Below, piece by piece: positions 43,374 through 53,639 of a DNA stretch of 64,000 bases. This DNA comes from CALNYX01 sp942490925 (GTDB lineage: Bacteria; Chlamydiota; Chlamydiia; Chlamydiales; JAAKFR01), in NCBI GenBank assembly GCA_942490925.1, contig CALNYX010000057.1, positions 1-64,000 on the forward strand, written 5' to 3'. Every line of letters begins with the position of its first letter. The first letter of the stretch is position 1. The notes beneath the pieces are model-generated. The model was not told the origin of the DNA. It worked only from the letters and a program-made list of their open reading frames with translations, and did no database searches. The position numbers and the translations under genes are program-made.

Positions 43374-45692
43374 TCATGCACAATCAATCCGGTTCTCGCT
43401 GAGATTGACCTGTAGGTCCTTGGACAAGTTCGATAGCTCATCAATCAAGTTCACGAGGGACACAATTCTCGCTCGATTACTCAGTGAAATGACCTTATTC
43501 GCAAGTACAATCTTTTTGACTTTGAGCATCAACAGTTTATTCTTGTTTCCGTCTTTGCCAATGTCTTTCACCAACCCGTTCGTGTCCAATGTTTTCTTTT
43601 TATTGTCTCTTGTATCGTCCTTATCCTTCTTTGTGTCCTTCTTGATGTCGTCAAGGTCGTCATTGTTATCGTCTATTGAGTCATTAATGTTATCAATATC
43701 ATCCCCAACGTCATTGAGGCGGTCTATTTGCAACTTTCGAGTGGAGGGACGCCCCAAAGCCTTGTCAATGAACTCTTTGATGTACTTGGTTACTTCACGT
43801 CTTTGCGCTATATGCTTCGCATACTTTGCAGTCCAAGCAGTCGCCTTACCTTCTGATCCAAGTGGAGTATCATCAGCATCGTCTTCTGGTCCAAGTGGAG
43901 TATCAGCAGCACTGACTCCACACGGATCGTCAGTCTTGATAGACTTGGTGATATTTTCCAGCTGAGTAAAGCCGCTCACTAGTTCGATCACGTTGGCTTG
44001 GTATTCATTTCCAAGTTTTAAGCTTTTCACCATAAGCGCCTCAACTTTAAGAATCTCCTTCCTATTCACACCCACGTCATCATCCAAGCCCCTGAGTTTG
44101 TCTTTATTGTCGAGCGTAATCTTGTCAATGGTTTTCGACTCGTCCTTGTCCTTCTTTGTATCCTTCTTGACGTCCTTCAGTCTATCGTTATTGTCATCCA
44201 CACTATCCTGAATGTCATCAAGATTATCATTTATATCGTTGAATCCGTCTCCAATAATACCGTTAATATCTTCGACAGCTTGCAACTTTCTAGTAGCCGG
44301 GGCAGTCGTCAGCTCAGACGTAGAGTCAGTCGGCAGAGCCGCTGCACTCGATGGACGACTAAGGCCAGGCATGCTAGTGGCCTCGGTTGTTGGAGATGCT
44401 ACTGAGGGTGGAAGTGAAATGATAGGTGGGTCGGTTCCCTCGTCGTCGCAAATGCACTGCATCAAGTCTTCCTCGATCTCTTGTTTGATCAGCGCCGCTA
44501 CCAAGACAATCCGTTTGAGCTCATTCACAGCTTGATCGAGTTCATCTAAACTTGACGAAACAATTTCTTGATTCTGACGTGAAATGTTGTTCACGTCGAG
44601 AGTGCTGGCCAAGATATCTGCGTATATCACTTTGATTACATCGGACCTGTCGTTAGTATCGCGTGTTGTCTTTTTGATATCTTTCTGGTCGTCTCGCTCA
44701 TCACCAACATCATTACTGATATCCTTGATAGGATCCTTGGTGTCATCCAGGGCATCCTTTACATCATCCAGATTATCATTTATGTCATCGAGAGCACCTC
44801 CAATGTCAAAGAACTGCACTCGCCTGGATACATCACCCACGTCATCTTCCGCAACTTGGCCGCACAAACACTCTCGGTGATTCTTCACAATCTCAGCATG
44901 AATAATCTTTGTTTCAACAATAAGCTTTTGGGCGTCATTCACTGCCTGAATGAGATTATCTTGACTTTCTATACCAATCTCTTGATTGGCCAGCGCCTTT
45001 TCGTTGATGTCATGGGTATTTTTTAGGTTCTTTCTCCCAGTTTTCTTCACATCGACGGAAATATCGTTGTTGCATCTCGTCGTCTTTTTTATATCTTTTG
45101 TACGCTTCCTATCCTTGTCCGTGTCGTCACCAATATCATCAATTCTATCACTGATCTTATCTAAACCGTCCTTTATGTCATCGATCGTGTCTTGTACATC
45201 GTCGATTTCATCATCCACTTTGTCAGTGTCAACATCAGGATCCAAATCGAGATCCAAATCGAGATCTTTGTCGTCTTCATGCATTGGTTCATGTGTGGGC
45301 GATCTCGTAATTGTTGGCTCATATGTTGTTGGGGCTACAGTTGGACTCGAGGTTGGCACGTTGGATGCTTCGGGCATTGGTGAATACATTGTGGGCACAA
45401 TCGGTGGCACGCTGGTTGGTGGTGCACTCGGCGGGTGGGTCGGTGGTGCCCTCACAGAGAACTGCAGATCTCTTGGTGAGACTTGGTGGTTAATTTCGTT
45501 GTCTTCTTCTGCAGCTTTTCCCTTGGCGTTCATACGATTGAAGACTCTCTCGTCGAAGTCATTTTCAACTATTGCGTTGTCATGCCTTGTTGAAAGTGCC
45601 GAGTCGCGAAAGCCACGGATGTTCCACCTTTCATCTCCCATGACGACGGGAACACAAAAAGCTGCATATAGGAGGGAGTAGATGACCCTCAT
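43374..45692 (-). CDS. secreted acidic repeat protein with four R-x-(L/V)-Q-led blocks
   Basis: 772 aa with a signal peptide (about 1-19). R-x-L/V-Q motifs occur at 74-77 (RDLQ), 290-293 (RRVQ), 468-471 (RKLQ) and 652-655 (RKLQ). Each begins a block of about 120-220 residues. A block contains an Asp-rich amphipathic stretch (for example DDINDNLDDVKDALDD), a Lys/Asp-rich stretch (DVKKDTKKDKDE) and a hydrophobic helical stretch. Three of the four then have a cysteine (CLC, CIC or PC). Pro/Thr/Ser-rich segments lie at about 82-135 and 420-466. Diatom silica-associated proteins are known to be processed at R-X-L sites; cleavage here is inferred. The alternating acidic/basic helices suggest an extracellular coiled-coil matrix protein. 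No exact family is recognised. Confidence 0.8.
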   Translation of the reverse strand: MRVIYSLLYAAFCVPVVMGDERWNIRGFRDSALSTRHDNAIVENDFDERVFNRMNAKGKAAEEDNEINHQVSPRDLQFSVRAPPTHPPSAPPTSVPPIVPTMYSPMPEASNVPTSSPTVAPTTYEPTITRSPTHEPMHEDDKDLDLDLDLDPDVDTDKVDDEIDDVQDTIDDIKDGLDKISDRIDDIGDDTDKDRKRTKDIKKTTRCNNDISVDVKKTGRKNLKNTHDINEKALANQEIGIESQDNLIQAVNDAQKLIVETKIIHAEIVKNHRECLCGQVAEDDVGDVSRRVQFFDIGGALDDINDNLDDVKDALDDTKDPIKDISNDVGDERDDQKDIKKTTRDTNDRSDVIKVIYADILASTLDVNNISRQNQEIVSSSLDELDQAVNELKRIVLVAALIKQEIEEDLMQCICDDEGTDPPIISLPPSVASPTTEATSMPGLSRPSSAAALPTDSTSELTTAPATRKLQAVEDINGIIGDGFNDINDNLDDIQDSVDDNNDRLKDVKKDTKKDKDESKTIDKITLDNKDKLRGLDDDVGVNRKEILKVEALMVKSLKLGNEYQANVIELVSGFTQLENITKSIKTDDPCGVSAADTPLGPEDDADDTPLGSEGKATAWTAKYAKHIAQRREVTKYIKEFIDKALGRPSTRKLQIDRLNDVGDDIDNINDSIDDNNDDLDDIKKDTKKDKDDTRDNKKKTLDTNGLVKDIGKDGNKNKLLMLKVKKIVLANKVISLSNRARIVSLVNLIDELSNLSKDLQVNLSENRIDCA

Positions 45693-45863
45693 GTGGTGTT
45701 GGTCGCACGTCGCCTGGCGATTGATTGCATGGAAAAGTGTGCCGTTTGATTCGAATTTTTTACACGGGTTGAAATGTCTTCACAAGACCAATAAAAGCAC
45801 GTGCCAGCCCAAGAATCGCCTTCCACTAGCTAGTGCCTGTCATGCGTCCGTTTCCAGCGATGC

Positions 45864-46685
45864 TTGCATTTTGCTGCCGCCGCTGCCACGACTACCGCCA
45901 CCGCCATCGTCATCGATATCTCCAACACTCCCAGCAATAAAGACCCCAGATACGAACTACCGGCACGTTTCGACGTCGCTGACGGCTTCATATCCTTCAC
46001 TGACTCCTTCACTTACCTCGGTTCCATCATCACACCAGACCTCCGCGATGACACTGACGTCAAAGCCCGTATCAAGAAAGCAACAGCTCAAGTTGGCGCC
46101 CTCAGAAACTTCCTGAGACACCAACACATTGACCTTGAAACGAAGACACAAGTGTACACCGCCATGCCCCTCAACACGGCACTCTGGGGATGCGAATCCT
46201 GGACTCTCTCAAGCAAAACAAAAAGCCATCTACAAGTATTCCACCATCGCAGCCTACGTCAAATCCTCAACATCAACATGTACGAAGTAGAGGAACAACG
46301 TATCACGAATGCCCACGTCCGCCAACGCGCCAACGTGCCCGACATTCTGATATACCTACAACGACGCCAACTCCGCTGGATCGGCAAACTCGCAAGAATG
46401 CCCATGGACAGACTCCCTTGCAAACTACTCGCAGCCTGGGTTCATCATCCCAGACGAGCCTGTGGCCAACAAAAGTTCCTCCGGAACACAATGATCGACT
46501 CCATCCAAGAAGTGCTCCAAGAACAAGTAACAAAACATGCACCCCTCGCGGAATGGATCGATGCCGCCAGAGACGCCACACTTTGGGACGACCTTGTCAA
46601 CCAATGGCATGAGATCAGCTGTCAAACGAGTCTTTACGTTCCCGTTAGTGACCCGCCAGGTGCGGTCACTAATGACGAACAGTGA
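45864..46685 (+). CDS. non-LTR reverse transcriptase, C-terminal fragment
   Basis: About 273 codons with no native start. FTDSFTYLGSIITPDLRDD, then RIKKATAQVGALRN, ALWGCESWTLSSK and FHHRSLRQILNI are the thumb and C-terminal landmarks seen downstream of the catalytic FADD motif in LINE proteins. LQRRQLRWIGKLARMP follows in the usual position. The polymerase core and endonuclease are missing, so the fragment is dead. 5' truncation is the usual outcome of target-primed reverse transcription. Confidence 0.85.
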   Translation: MHFAAAAATTTATAIVIDISNTPSNKDPRYELPARFDVADGFISFTDSFTYLGSIITPDLRDDTDVKARIKKATAQVGALRNFLRHQHIDLETKTQVYTAMPLNTALWGCESWTLSSKTKSHLQVFHHRSLRQILNINMYEVEEQRITNAHVRQRANVPDILIYLQRRQLRWIGKLARMPMDRLPCKLLAAWVHHPRRACGQQKFLRNTMIDSIQEVLQEQVTKHAPLAEWIDAARDATLWDDLVNQWHEISCQTSLYVPVSDPPGAVTNDEQ

Positions 46686-46833
46686 TAATGTCAAAGAGCC
46701 GGCCGGCTCCAAAACGGTCATTTTTTTCTCACTTTCCCAAACTGTAACGACAACAAACGACAAACAAACAACAACAACACCAAAATACAAGCAACAACAT
46801 CAACACAAAATCAAAATCAACAACACGTCAATC

Positions 46834-47811
46834 ATGACACGCAACTGCGAATGGGGCAACTGCTTCTGCAGTGACTGCTGCGCCGACAGAAGAAGAAACA
46901 AAGCACGCACAGCAGAAGAACGCGCCGCCGCCGAAGCCAAGGCAAAAGCAGAAAAAGAAGAAGCCAAAGCCAATCGTCACAAAACCCTCACCGCAATTGG
47001 AAAAGACCGAATCGAAATTATCGACACCGCCATGGAACAAGCGAAAGCAGAACTCCGCACCAAATACGTCGCCGAATGCACCAGCAGCTACTGCAATACA
47101 ATCAAAAACAGCGACATCATGTGCACCCTATGTGGACAAACTCCACAAACATGCGACGAAGGTAACACCAACATTGATGAACGAGCCAACAACGAAGCCC
47201 TAATACAAGCAGGACAGAAACAAGCTTGGCTCGCCTCCATCGTATCCGATAAAGTACACATCTGCCCCTCCTGCCCCTTCCAATATCAATTCGCCATCAT
47301 CAGCCCCAACACCGGAGGTGTCTGCCGTCTCGGAATCGAACTATACAATGACGAAGAAGACACTGCATGCGCCGAAGAACTATACCCTACCGTAATCAAG
47401 TACGCCAAGATTCTCTACGATGAATACAATGAAGGAAAGCCCAAGAAACTCAAACTCAACTGGCTCAGCGTATTAGAATTCATCAAACATGACTGCATCA
47501 AGGCCAATGCCAAGATTCATTCCGACAAGCAGCTAGAGGAGATACAACGTGAAACAGATCTCAAACAAATTGAAAACAAATGCGCCGCCGCCGAGAACAT
47601 CGCCTTCTACACCGCCTTCTCCGCCGCCGTTGCAACCACACCAACCCAAAACACTGCCAACACCAACTCCCCCAGACACGCCGCCATCAAACGAGAATAT
47701 GTGGAGTCCCCAGCGACACCACCCATGTCCTCAGGCCCCTTCAAGAGCCTACGCAAGGACACGCCCTACCGTCAAACAGAAAAAGAAAACAAGAACAACA
47801 ATGCCGCCTAA
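46834..47811 (+). CDS. Cys-rich ORF downstream of the LINE reverse transcriptase
   Basis: 325 aa from the ATG at 46834, after a CAA-rich leader without stops. The N-terminus has a Cys cluster (CEWGNCFCSDCC) followed by a charged Ala/Glu/Lys helix. Two further CxxC pairs are at MCTLCGQTPQTC and ICPSCPFQYQF. The C-terminus is Lys/Asn-rich. The multiple CxxC pairs suggest zinc binding and nucleic-acid contact. Composition matches the adjacent RT fragment, so I infer it belongs to the same element. An ORF 3' of the RT would be unusual; it could instead be the 5' ORF of a second element. I do not recognise the family. Confidence 0.6.
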   Translation: MTRNCEWGNCFCSDCCADRRRNKARTAEERAAAEAKAKAEKEEAKANRHKTLTAIGKDRIEIIDTAMEQAKAELRTKYVAECTSSYCNTIKNSDIMCTLCGQTPQTCDEGNTNIDERANNEALIQAGQKQAWLASIVSDKVHICPSCPFQYQFAIISPNTGGVCRLGIELYNDEEDTACAEELYPTVIKYAKILYDEYNEGKPKKLKLNWLSVLEFIKHDCIKANAKIHSDKQLEEIQRETDLKQIENKCAAAENIAFYTAFSAAVATTPTQNTANTNSPRHAAIKREYVESPATPPMSSGPFKSLRKDTPYRQTEKENKNNNAA

Positions 47812-47950
47812 AGAGCCACCGACTTGCCACACCTACATGTCAAAAATCATCAGTACAACCCAACTACATGTCAGTCGTCAAAGAAACATCCTACTGAAAT
47901 CTATGCCCACAATCTGATTTTAGCTTAGAAACTATAAGTTTTAGTATCCC

Positions 47951-48030
47951 TATGTATGTATGTATGTATGTATGTATGTATGTATGTATGTATGTATGTA
48001 TGTATGTATGTATGTATGTATGTATGTATG
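47951..48030 (+). repeat. (TATG)20 microsatellite
   Basis: Eighty bases of perfect TATG repeat at the right end of the LINE-like element, interpreted as its 3' tail. Confidence 0.92.
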
Positions 48031-48360
48031 CTGCATCAAAAGCTAGCTGCCCCTTTGGCTGCACTTTGTGACACACTGAAGGAGGTGGGAGCCTCAATGG
48101 ATGAAGTGATCAGTTGCCTCTCAAAGAGAGAAAGGGGCTAAGGGGGGGGGGGGCAAGCCTTTTTGATTTCGAATTTTTGACCCGTGCAAAAATCTTTTTA
48201 GCGAGAGCGCGAGCCGGGCGACTTTTTCATGTGCGTGTGGGCGTGCTTGAGCTTTTTTGGTGTTTCTTGTTGTTGACAATGATGACGTTGCAGTGAGGTA
48301 GATGGGTTTGGTGCCATTCCAAGGAGTCTTGGCGAAAAACCCTATCACATCACATCTTCT
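48031..48360. other. small island remnant
   Basis: A short stretch of island-like sequence directly after the microsatellite, with a G run near 48141. It is followed by more balanced DNA and then by AT-rich sequence (48.36-48.60 kb). No gene is seen. Confidence 0.35.
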
Positions 48361-48741
48361 TCATTCATGATTAGATTGACTTGTTTCAGACTTGTTTTTA
48401 TTAGCCAATCAACTTTTGTTTGGGTAAAGGGTCATTAAACGTGAAACGCAATCACAGACTTGAAAACTGACGAGCTGATTTGAACCGGAAAAAAAGATTT
48501 ATTTTCGAGTTTTTCGATTTAATAGCTCGTCAAAAAGTTCGGTTTGAGCTTTTTTTGACGAAAAGAACAGTAAAAAAACTCGAAGGAGGATCGACTGACT
48601 GACGCCTCTCGTAGCCAATCATTTATGGCATCCAATGATTAATCCTAAAACTTTGCGATTTCGATTCCGAGTTCCATAGTCCACCACGTTACTCTCGACG
48701 CCAAAGCCTCTCATAATTCCAAGTGGCACCAATCACGTCAT

Positions 48742-48873
48742 GTCCAAAATGGTCCAACCTACGCGATTTCTACGACAAGCCTCAAGCGTAGCCTGTTCTG
48801 AGAGAGGCCTCTCTCAGAACAGGCTACGCTTCAGGCCCTCCGTAGAAATCGCGTAGGTTGGACCATTTTGGAC
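48742..48873. repeat. 132-bp palindrome with no central spacer
   Basis: Arms 48742-48807 and 48808-48873 are inverted copies meeting at GAGAGG|CCTCTC. I count about five mismatches, all in two clusters between 48775 and 48783. The outer 33 bp and inner 24 bp are perfect. Such a spacer-free palindrome can extrude a cruciform or form a 66-bp hairpin. It is not flanked by a recognisable transposase gene. Confidence 0.88.
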
Positions 48874-48879
48874 AGCGCA

Positions 48880-50930
48880 CAAGAAAAACTTCCCTCCGAC
48901 GTCCACCATGTCCTTCTTTCCTCCCAACACGATGGATAACCCACCATACCAGGTACATTCGTTGTTTATGTCAGCAACTGCTACTGCAAGTTTGTACGCG
49001 GACATCGCGTAGAAGCCGCTCGCCCTTTCCCTCCAAGCCGAATTCTCCCATTTCAACAACAACCCACCTCATCGTTCATATCAAGTATGCATCTTGTGTA
49101 GAGTGTGATGCTTTTGTGTGTTTAGAAAAAAGAATGTCTGGAATTGGCCAAAAATTCGTGGAGAAATCGTTGCTTGTTGCTTGATGTTGATTGTTGTTGG
49201 CGCCCACTTGACAAGTCCACAAATCACTCTGTATTCTCCACAGTTTGACCAATTTTCACAAATCCTTTTGGTATCCAATCAATAGAGGTGTGGAGAATAT
49301 GTAGTTGGCAACTGGTCAAGTGAAAGTCTCGTATATTACATGGTATTGTCGTCGGAAGCGCCATTTTCATCCTCATCACTTGTCTCGTCGTGACTCGAGG
49401 AGCAGTGGCGCGCGCGAGACCATTTGGAGCATTCAGCAATAAACAGTTTTGTAGATTGTATAAATGACGTTTCTCCAGGCAGCGCGCCCTGCTCGTAAAG
49501 AAGCGTCGTTGACATTTTATCTTTGCATTCAAAGTACCTGTTCAAATCGTACTTATTACTCAAAGTTGATACTGCACCCTTGAAAATTCAGGCTCGCTCG
49601 CTTCAAAAGAAAATCGCGTTGCCCACACAAACAAGACGAAGGACAATGAGAGTGAATGCGGCCTTGCCAAGGCTCTCACTGCCACCACAGACATACAACA
49701 GTGATCAAAGATGATTGGTATGTATATGATTGTTATCTGTAAGACTTGAATGAATCTTTCTCAGCATTTTCTTCGCCTTTTATAGTGAAAATGACTTTGA
49801 TGCCGATTCACGACAACTCTACGGCGCGCCAACACAGAATGCCCATCACTATGACTTTATATGGCTTTCCATGGTCCCTGATATCGATTATATGAATGGA
49901 TTTATGTTGTATGAATGATTGTTGAGTGAAAAGAAGCCAATTTGGGTGAGTCTTTTGTGGATACAAGCTTGTATCGTCTGAAGTCATGTCATGAATGCGC
50001 CGACATTTCTCTAACACAATCACGTGTATTCCACTCATTCCAGGCAACATTAAAGAGATAAATTATACCTGTGTATCACTGTTGATTGGTGCATGAATGG
50101 ATCAGGTACTTTGATAGAAGATGGAGCCTTGGAAGTGGATGCTTTTTGCCTTGGAGTCTCCTGCATCATGGCGCCGTGATGAGTAAAATACGTCTCGTGG
50201 GTGTACGACTACAAGGTCAATAACCCAACCACAAGTCTCAAGACAGAGTATGACGAGGACGAGGTCGTACAGGGAGGGTCCAACAATGACGAAGATCAAC
50301 CGGTCGTCCCGACTCCTCTTTTCAGTGGTGGAAACTTGGCCTTCGCCGTAAGTGGGAGACTATGTACCGAAAGCTGGAAGCAGTCGAGATGAGACTGGGA
50401 GAGGAAGAAGATGAGGACGAGGAGGCATTTGAGGTTAACGAAGACGTGATCTATGGAGGTGTGGCGACAGTGGCCGTTTAGCAACTTAAAATGCCTAGTA
50501 GCAATGTGCAAACAAGTGATTCGATCACTAGCGCAGATTGAAAATCGAATGTTTTAATCAAGGGATTCCAGTTTAGTCTATGGATCGTTCGCCCGCTGTG
50601 CAATTCGAACTCCGAATGCGACCATCAGCGCACTCAATTCTGCCACCTGAATCGGCATTGATTGATTCGGTTCTTGATCTGACGACAACAGTTTCTTCTC
50701 GGTTGATTCGGAGAACAGTCACTGATTTGAAAATTAAATCGAAAAATTTGATACAAAAAGTACCGATTTGTCGATTATCGGCCGATTTGGTTCCGATCCA
50801 TTGATTAGGTTCTAATCGGTCGATTCTGGATTCGTTTTTTATCTTTTCCTATCGGAGTTTTTCGATTTGATCTGGCATTCGTTTTACTCGCTGGATCGCC
50901 CTCCTGATAGTGTCCAATGTGAGCAAATTC
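48880..50930. other. gene-poor interval with weak exon-like frames
   Basis: Ordinary composition. On the minus strand at about 48880-49062 a frame contains ADINNECTWYGGLSIVLGG, and at 49336-49563 one ends in an acidic Ser-rich tail (SSHDETSDEDENGASDD). On plus at about 50201-50480 an acidic frame (EYDEDEVVQGGSNNDEDQP) continues after a frame change as MYRKLEAVEMRLGEEEDEDE. None has a clear start, and none is recognised. From 50.52 kb the sequence is AT-rich with repeated GATT/AATCGA words, just before the next island. Confidence 0.3.
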
Positions 50931-53110
50931 TTGCTCTCGGCGCGCGCAAGTCACAGCGACGCCGAGTGCTTGGCCCAGCTGGGGCAGCAAGAGGCGCTCG
51001 CGAGCATGGCCTCTGAGTCAATCAATGAAGCAAGTAGCTAGCAACTTCATTCACATGCATTGTTTGCAGATTTGTGTGTCCAGAGCCACATCAACTCATT
51101 CAGCGCGCCATGGCTGCAAGCTTGCTTGGCAACCCTGGCGCTTCAGCCGCTTCAGCGCAGGCTCATCTGGCTCCGGAGCTTTGATGGCAAACGGCGCTTC
51201 TTCTTGGAGCAAAGTGAAAGCCTTCTCTTCTGCTTGCTCATCCATTGGGTGCAGCTGGTGGCTTGATCCGCTGGCGCCCAAACTTGCTAGAGCTGTCGAT
51301 CCAATTAGTCTTTCTCCTTTCCTCTCCACTCTTGAGGCAGGCAGCAGGAGCGCTGTTTGCCCCGTCACATCGAGGCCAACAGCCCCAGATGATGCCACGC
51401 TGTGTGGAGAAGCAGGGGTGTCATCAGCTGGCAAGAGAGGGAGGTTAAAGGCTTGACCATGCCCACCCGAGAGATGAGCAATGATGGCCTTGCGTGCCTC
51501 ATTGCCCTGATGAGCTCTCTGCAAAATCGCAGCGCCAAGTTTCATGATCGCAACGCGACTGAGGAGGCCCTTTGTGGCCCTGCCTTTGGCGCAACTTGCT
51601 CTTGCCCTTGCCTCTGCCAAAGCCTTGATGCTTGGATCAATGATGAAGATTTGGCTCCTCAGCATGTCGAGACCTTTATTAATGTCATTGTGACGCTTCT
51701 GCTTTCTGCGCCGCTTTTTCTCTGAGCGAGGCTCGCCCTCGACTTTGCTGGGCAAGGCGGCGCCTGCTTCACTGATGCTCTTCAACTGAGCATCGACAAT
51801 GTTCAAAGTGGGAGTAGGTGCTTTTGCATGCCCACCTGCGTGCTGACCAACTAGGCTTTTGCGCATTTCGTTTTCATGATGAGTGCGCGCCAGTCACGAC
51901 GGCGGCGCTGGCAAGCTCCGCGCGGCCGATGCCCTCATGACTCTTCCTTGCTTGGACCTCGACTTGGGGATCAACAATGAAGATGAGCTTGGTCAACTGC
52001 TTGAGGCCTTCGCTGATGGAGCACCTGCGGCTCTGCTCCTTTCTTTGCCTCCTCTCCGATGGAGGCTCTTGTGGCGGCGGGCGCTCTTCAGAGGGGTCAC
52101 GCTCGCCCACCCCTTGGCCCGCCTCTGTTGCCTCCTTGGGGCTCTTGTCATCACTCTTGTCTTCACATGCATTTGATGCCATTGGAAGAAGTGGCGTGAC
52201 ATCGTCGGCTGGAGCAGACCAATCGCCTCTCAAGAGCGTCGTCGTGCCGTCATCAAATGCGCCATCATCAAGCGCTTTGAGAAGAGCACAGATGCCAGTG
52301 CATGCTTCTAACCCACAGCAACTGCAGCTCTTGCTGCTTGGCATCTCTTGTTGCAACAAAGAGTGAGATGCAGAGGGCACCAGGGCAAGCGTCGTGATGG
52401 CAGCGTGCGCGCAGCGTGTGCAGCGTCGTGTGAAGGAGACTGGAGAATGGGGGGGACAGAGGAGGGAGAGGGAGGCCACCCGGGGAGGGGGAAGGTGGAA
52501 AGAGAGGGGGAGGAGGGGGGGGGGGGGCAGGGGGGGGGGGAAGAGGGAGGGGCGTGGGCAAGATTGTGATGGTTACTTTCTTTGGAGTAATGGGGGTGGA
52601 GAACCCGACCAATTGAGGAGAGATTGTGAGAGGGAGAGGGATTGGGCCGAGCCCTTCTTCTGTGGGTAGAGTGAGGAAGGGAGTTGTGAAAGTAGCCAGG
52701 CGAGGGGATGTAGGCTATGAGGGGGGGGGGGGGGGGGCCTTTAGTGGGAGAGGGGGGGGGCCAAGACTGGGCTAGCTCCAGGGTGGCAGCAGGTGCCAGA
52801 GAGCAGCACAGGGAGGAGGGGCGCGGAGCTGCAGCGGCTGTGGGGGGGGGGCGGCCTCCCCTCCGAGCGCAGGGCAGCGCCTGGTACGCAGGGAGTGCTG
52901 CTGGTGGTGGCTGCTGCTGCGCCTGCCTGGGAAGGGATGGGGGCATCCGGAAGGAAAGAAAAATGAGTGAGGCTGGCTGCCACCGGCCCCCCCACCTCGC
53001 TCTCTCTCCCCCCCGCCAGAGGCCAGGCTGATCTGGCTGCCTGCCTGGCTGCGGAGTGCGCCTTAGCTAGAGATGAAGCAATGACGAATGATGAGGAGAG
53101 TGATGTTGCC
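50930..53110. other. island 6 with poly-G runs
   Basis: The left half carries the two-bHLH ORF. The right half (52.4-53.1 kb) is extremely G-rich on the plus strand, with runs of 7 to 17 G near 52517, 52539, 52721, 52753 and 52841. The gene content of the right half is not supportable. Confidence 0.55.
51096..52344 (-). pseudogene. two-bHLH-domain ORF interrupted by one frameshift
   Basis: From ATG 52344 the first frame has an N-terminal Cys patch (CSCCGLEACTGICALL), then a basic-helix segment PSERRQRKEQSRRCSISEGL and TKLIFIVDP. It leaves frame near 51885, where removing one nucleotide would continue into HHENEMRKSLVGQHAGGHAK. The second frame (51866-51096) then has SEKKRRRKQKRHNDINKGLD, RSQIFIIDPS, a long loop, SRVAIMKLGAAILQRAHQGN and EARKAIIAHLSGGHGQ. 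Both blocks share the basic helix, IFI(V/I)DP and the following (N)E.RK..... pattern, so they are duplicated basic helix-loop-helix regions. A DNA-binding regulator with two bHLH domains is inferred. The single frameshift may be decay or a sequencing error. Confidence 0.6.
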
Positions 53111-53290
53111 ATTGGCAGGCACAAGCTGACCAAGCTGGGTCAGGGCACTCTCTGAGTGTTCTACTGTAAAAACTAACAGCAACAACAGCAATGACAAAGA
53201 GGGGGGGGGAGGGCAAGGACAACACAAACAACAAAAGACAACAATGACAACAACGGCGGGGGGGGCGTGGGTAGGGGGGGGGGGGGGGGG

Positions 53291-53432
53291 GACAACGACA
53301 ACAACGACAACAACGACAACAACAACAACGACAACAACAACAACAACGACAACAACGACAACAACGACAACAACGACAACAACGACAACAACGACAACAA
53401 CGACAACAACGACAACAATGACAACAAAAAAA
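53291..53432 (+). repeat. (GACAACAAC)n minisatellite
   Basis: About 140 bp of GACAAC/AAC units directly after a run of about 17 G. It is open in several frames on both strands (poly-Thr or Asp-Asn on plus, poly-Val or Leu on minus), which should not be read as protein. Confidence 0.9.
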
Positions 53433-53639
53433 ACACACAACACACACACACACCGGCCCATCGGGAGGCACGCGCCGGCACCCTGTGGGGGGTTTGTTTG
53501 GAGTATTGAGTGGAATGTTTGGGGCGGGGTGACGCTTGGGGTGGGGGTCTTGAACGTTGTTGTGTTGGGTTGTAGGGGTGGAATGGAAACGGGGATGGAG
53601 GGGATGCTGGTGGAGGAATGGTCTAATGGTGAGGGGTGA

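Larger units (their letters stand above)
45864..48030 (+). mobile_element. 5'-truncated LINE-type retrotransposon
   Basis: The insertion begins inside reverse-transcriptase ORF2 sequence and ends in (TATG)20, the kind of simple-repeat tail used by many LINEs. The whole segment shares an A/C-rich, G-poor plus strand that differs from its flanks, supporting one element. It carries the ORF2 C-terminus (45864-46685), a CAA-rich spacer and a second ORF (46834-47811). Target-site duplications were not found. It sits about 170 bp upstream of the start of the 772-aa gene. Confidence 0.65.

Noticed and set aside
43405..45681. Ser/Leu-rich plus-strand frames opposite the 772-aa gene
   Set aside because: They are antisense shadows of the Asp/Lys codon repeats on the minus strand.
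47891..48141. Frames reading YVCM or YIHT repeats
   Set aside because: They are translations of the TATG microsatellite.
48742..48873. Reading the palindrome as a rho-independent terminator
   Set aside because: It is far too long, lacks a T tract at the right place, and the context is eukaryotic.
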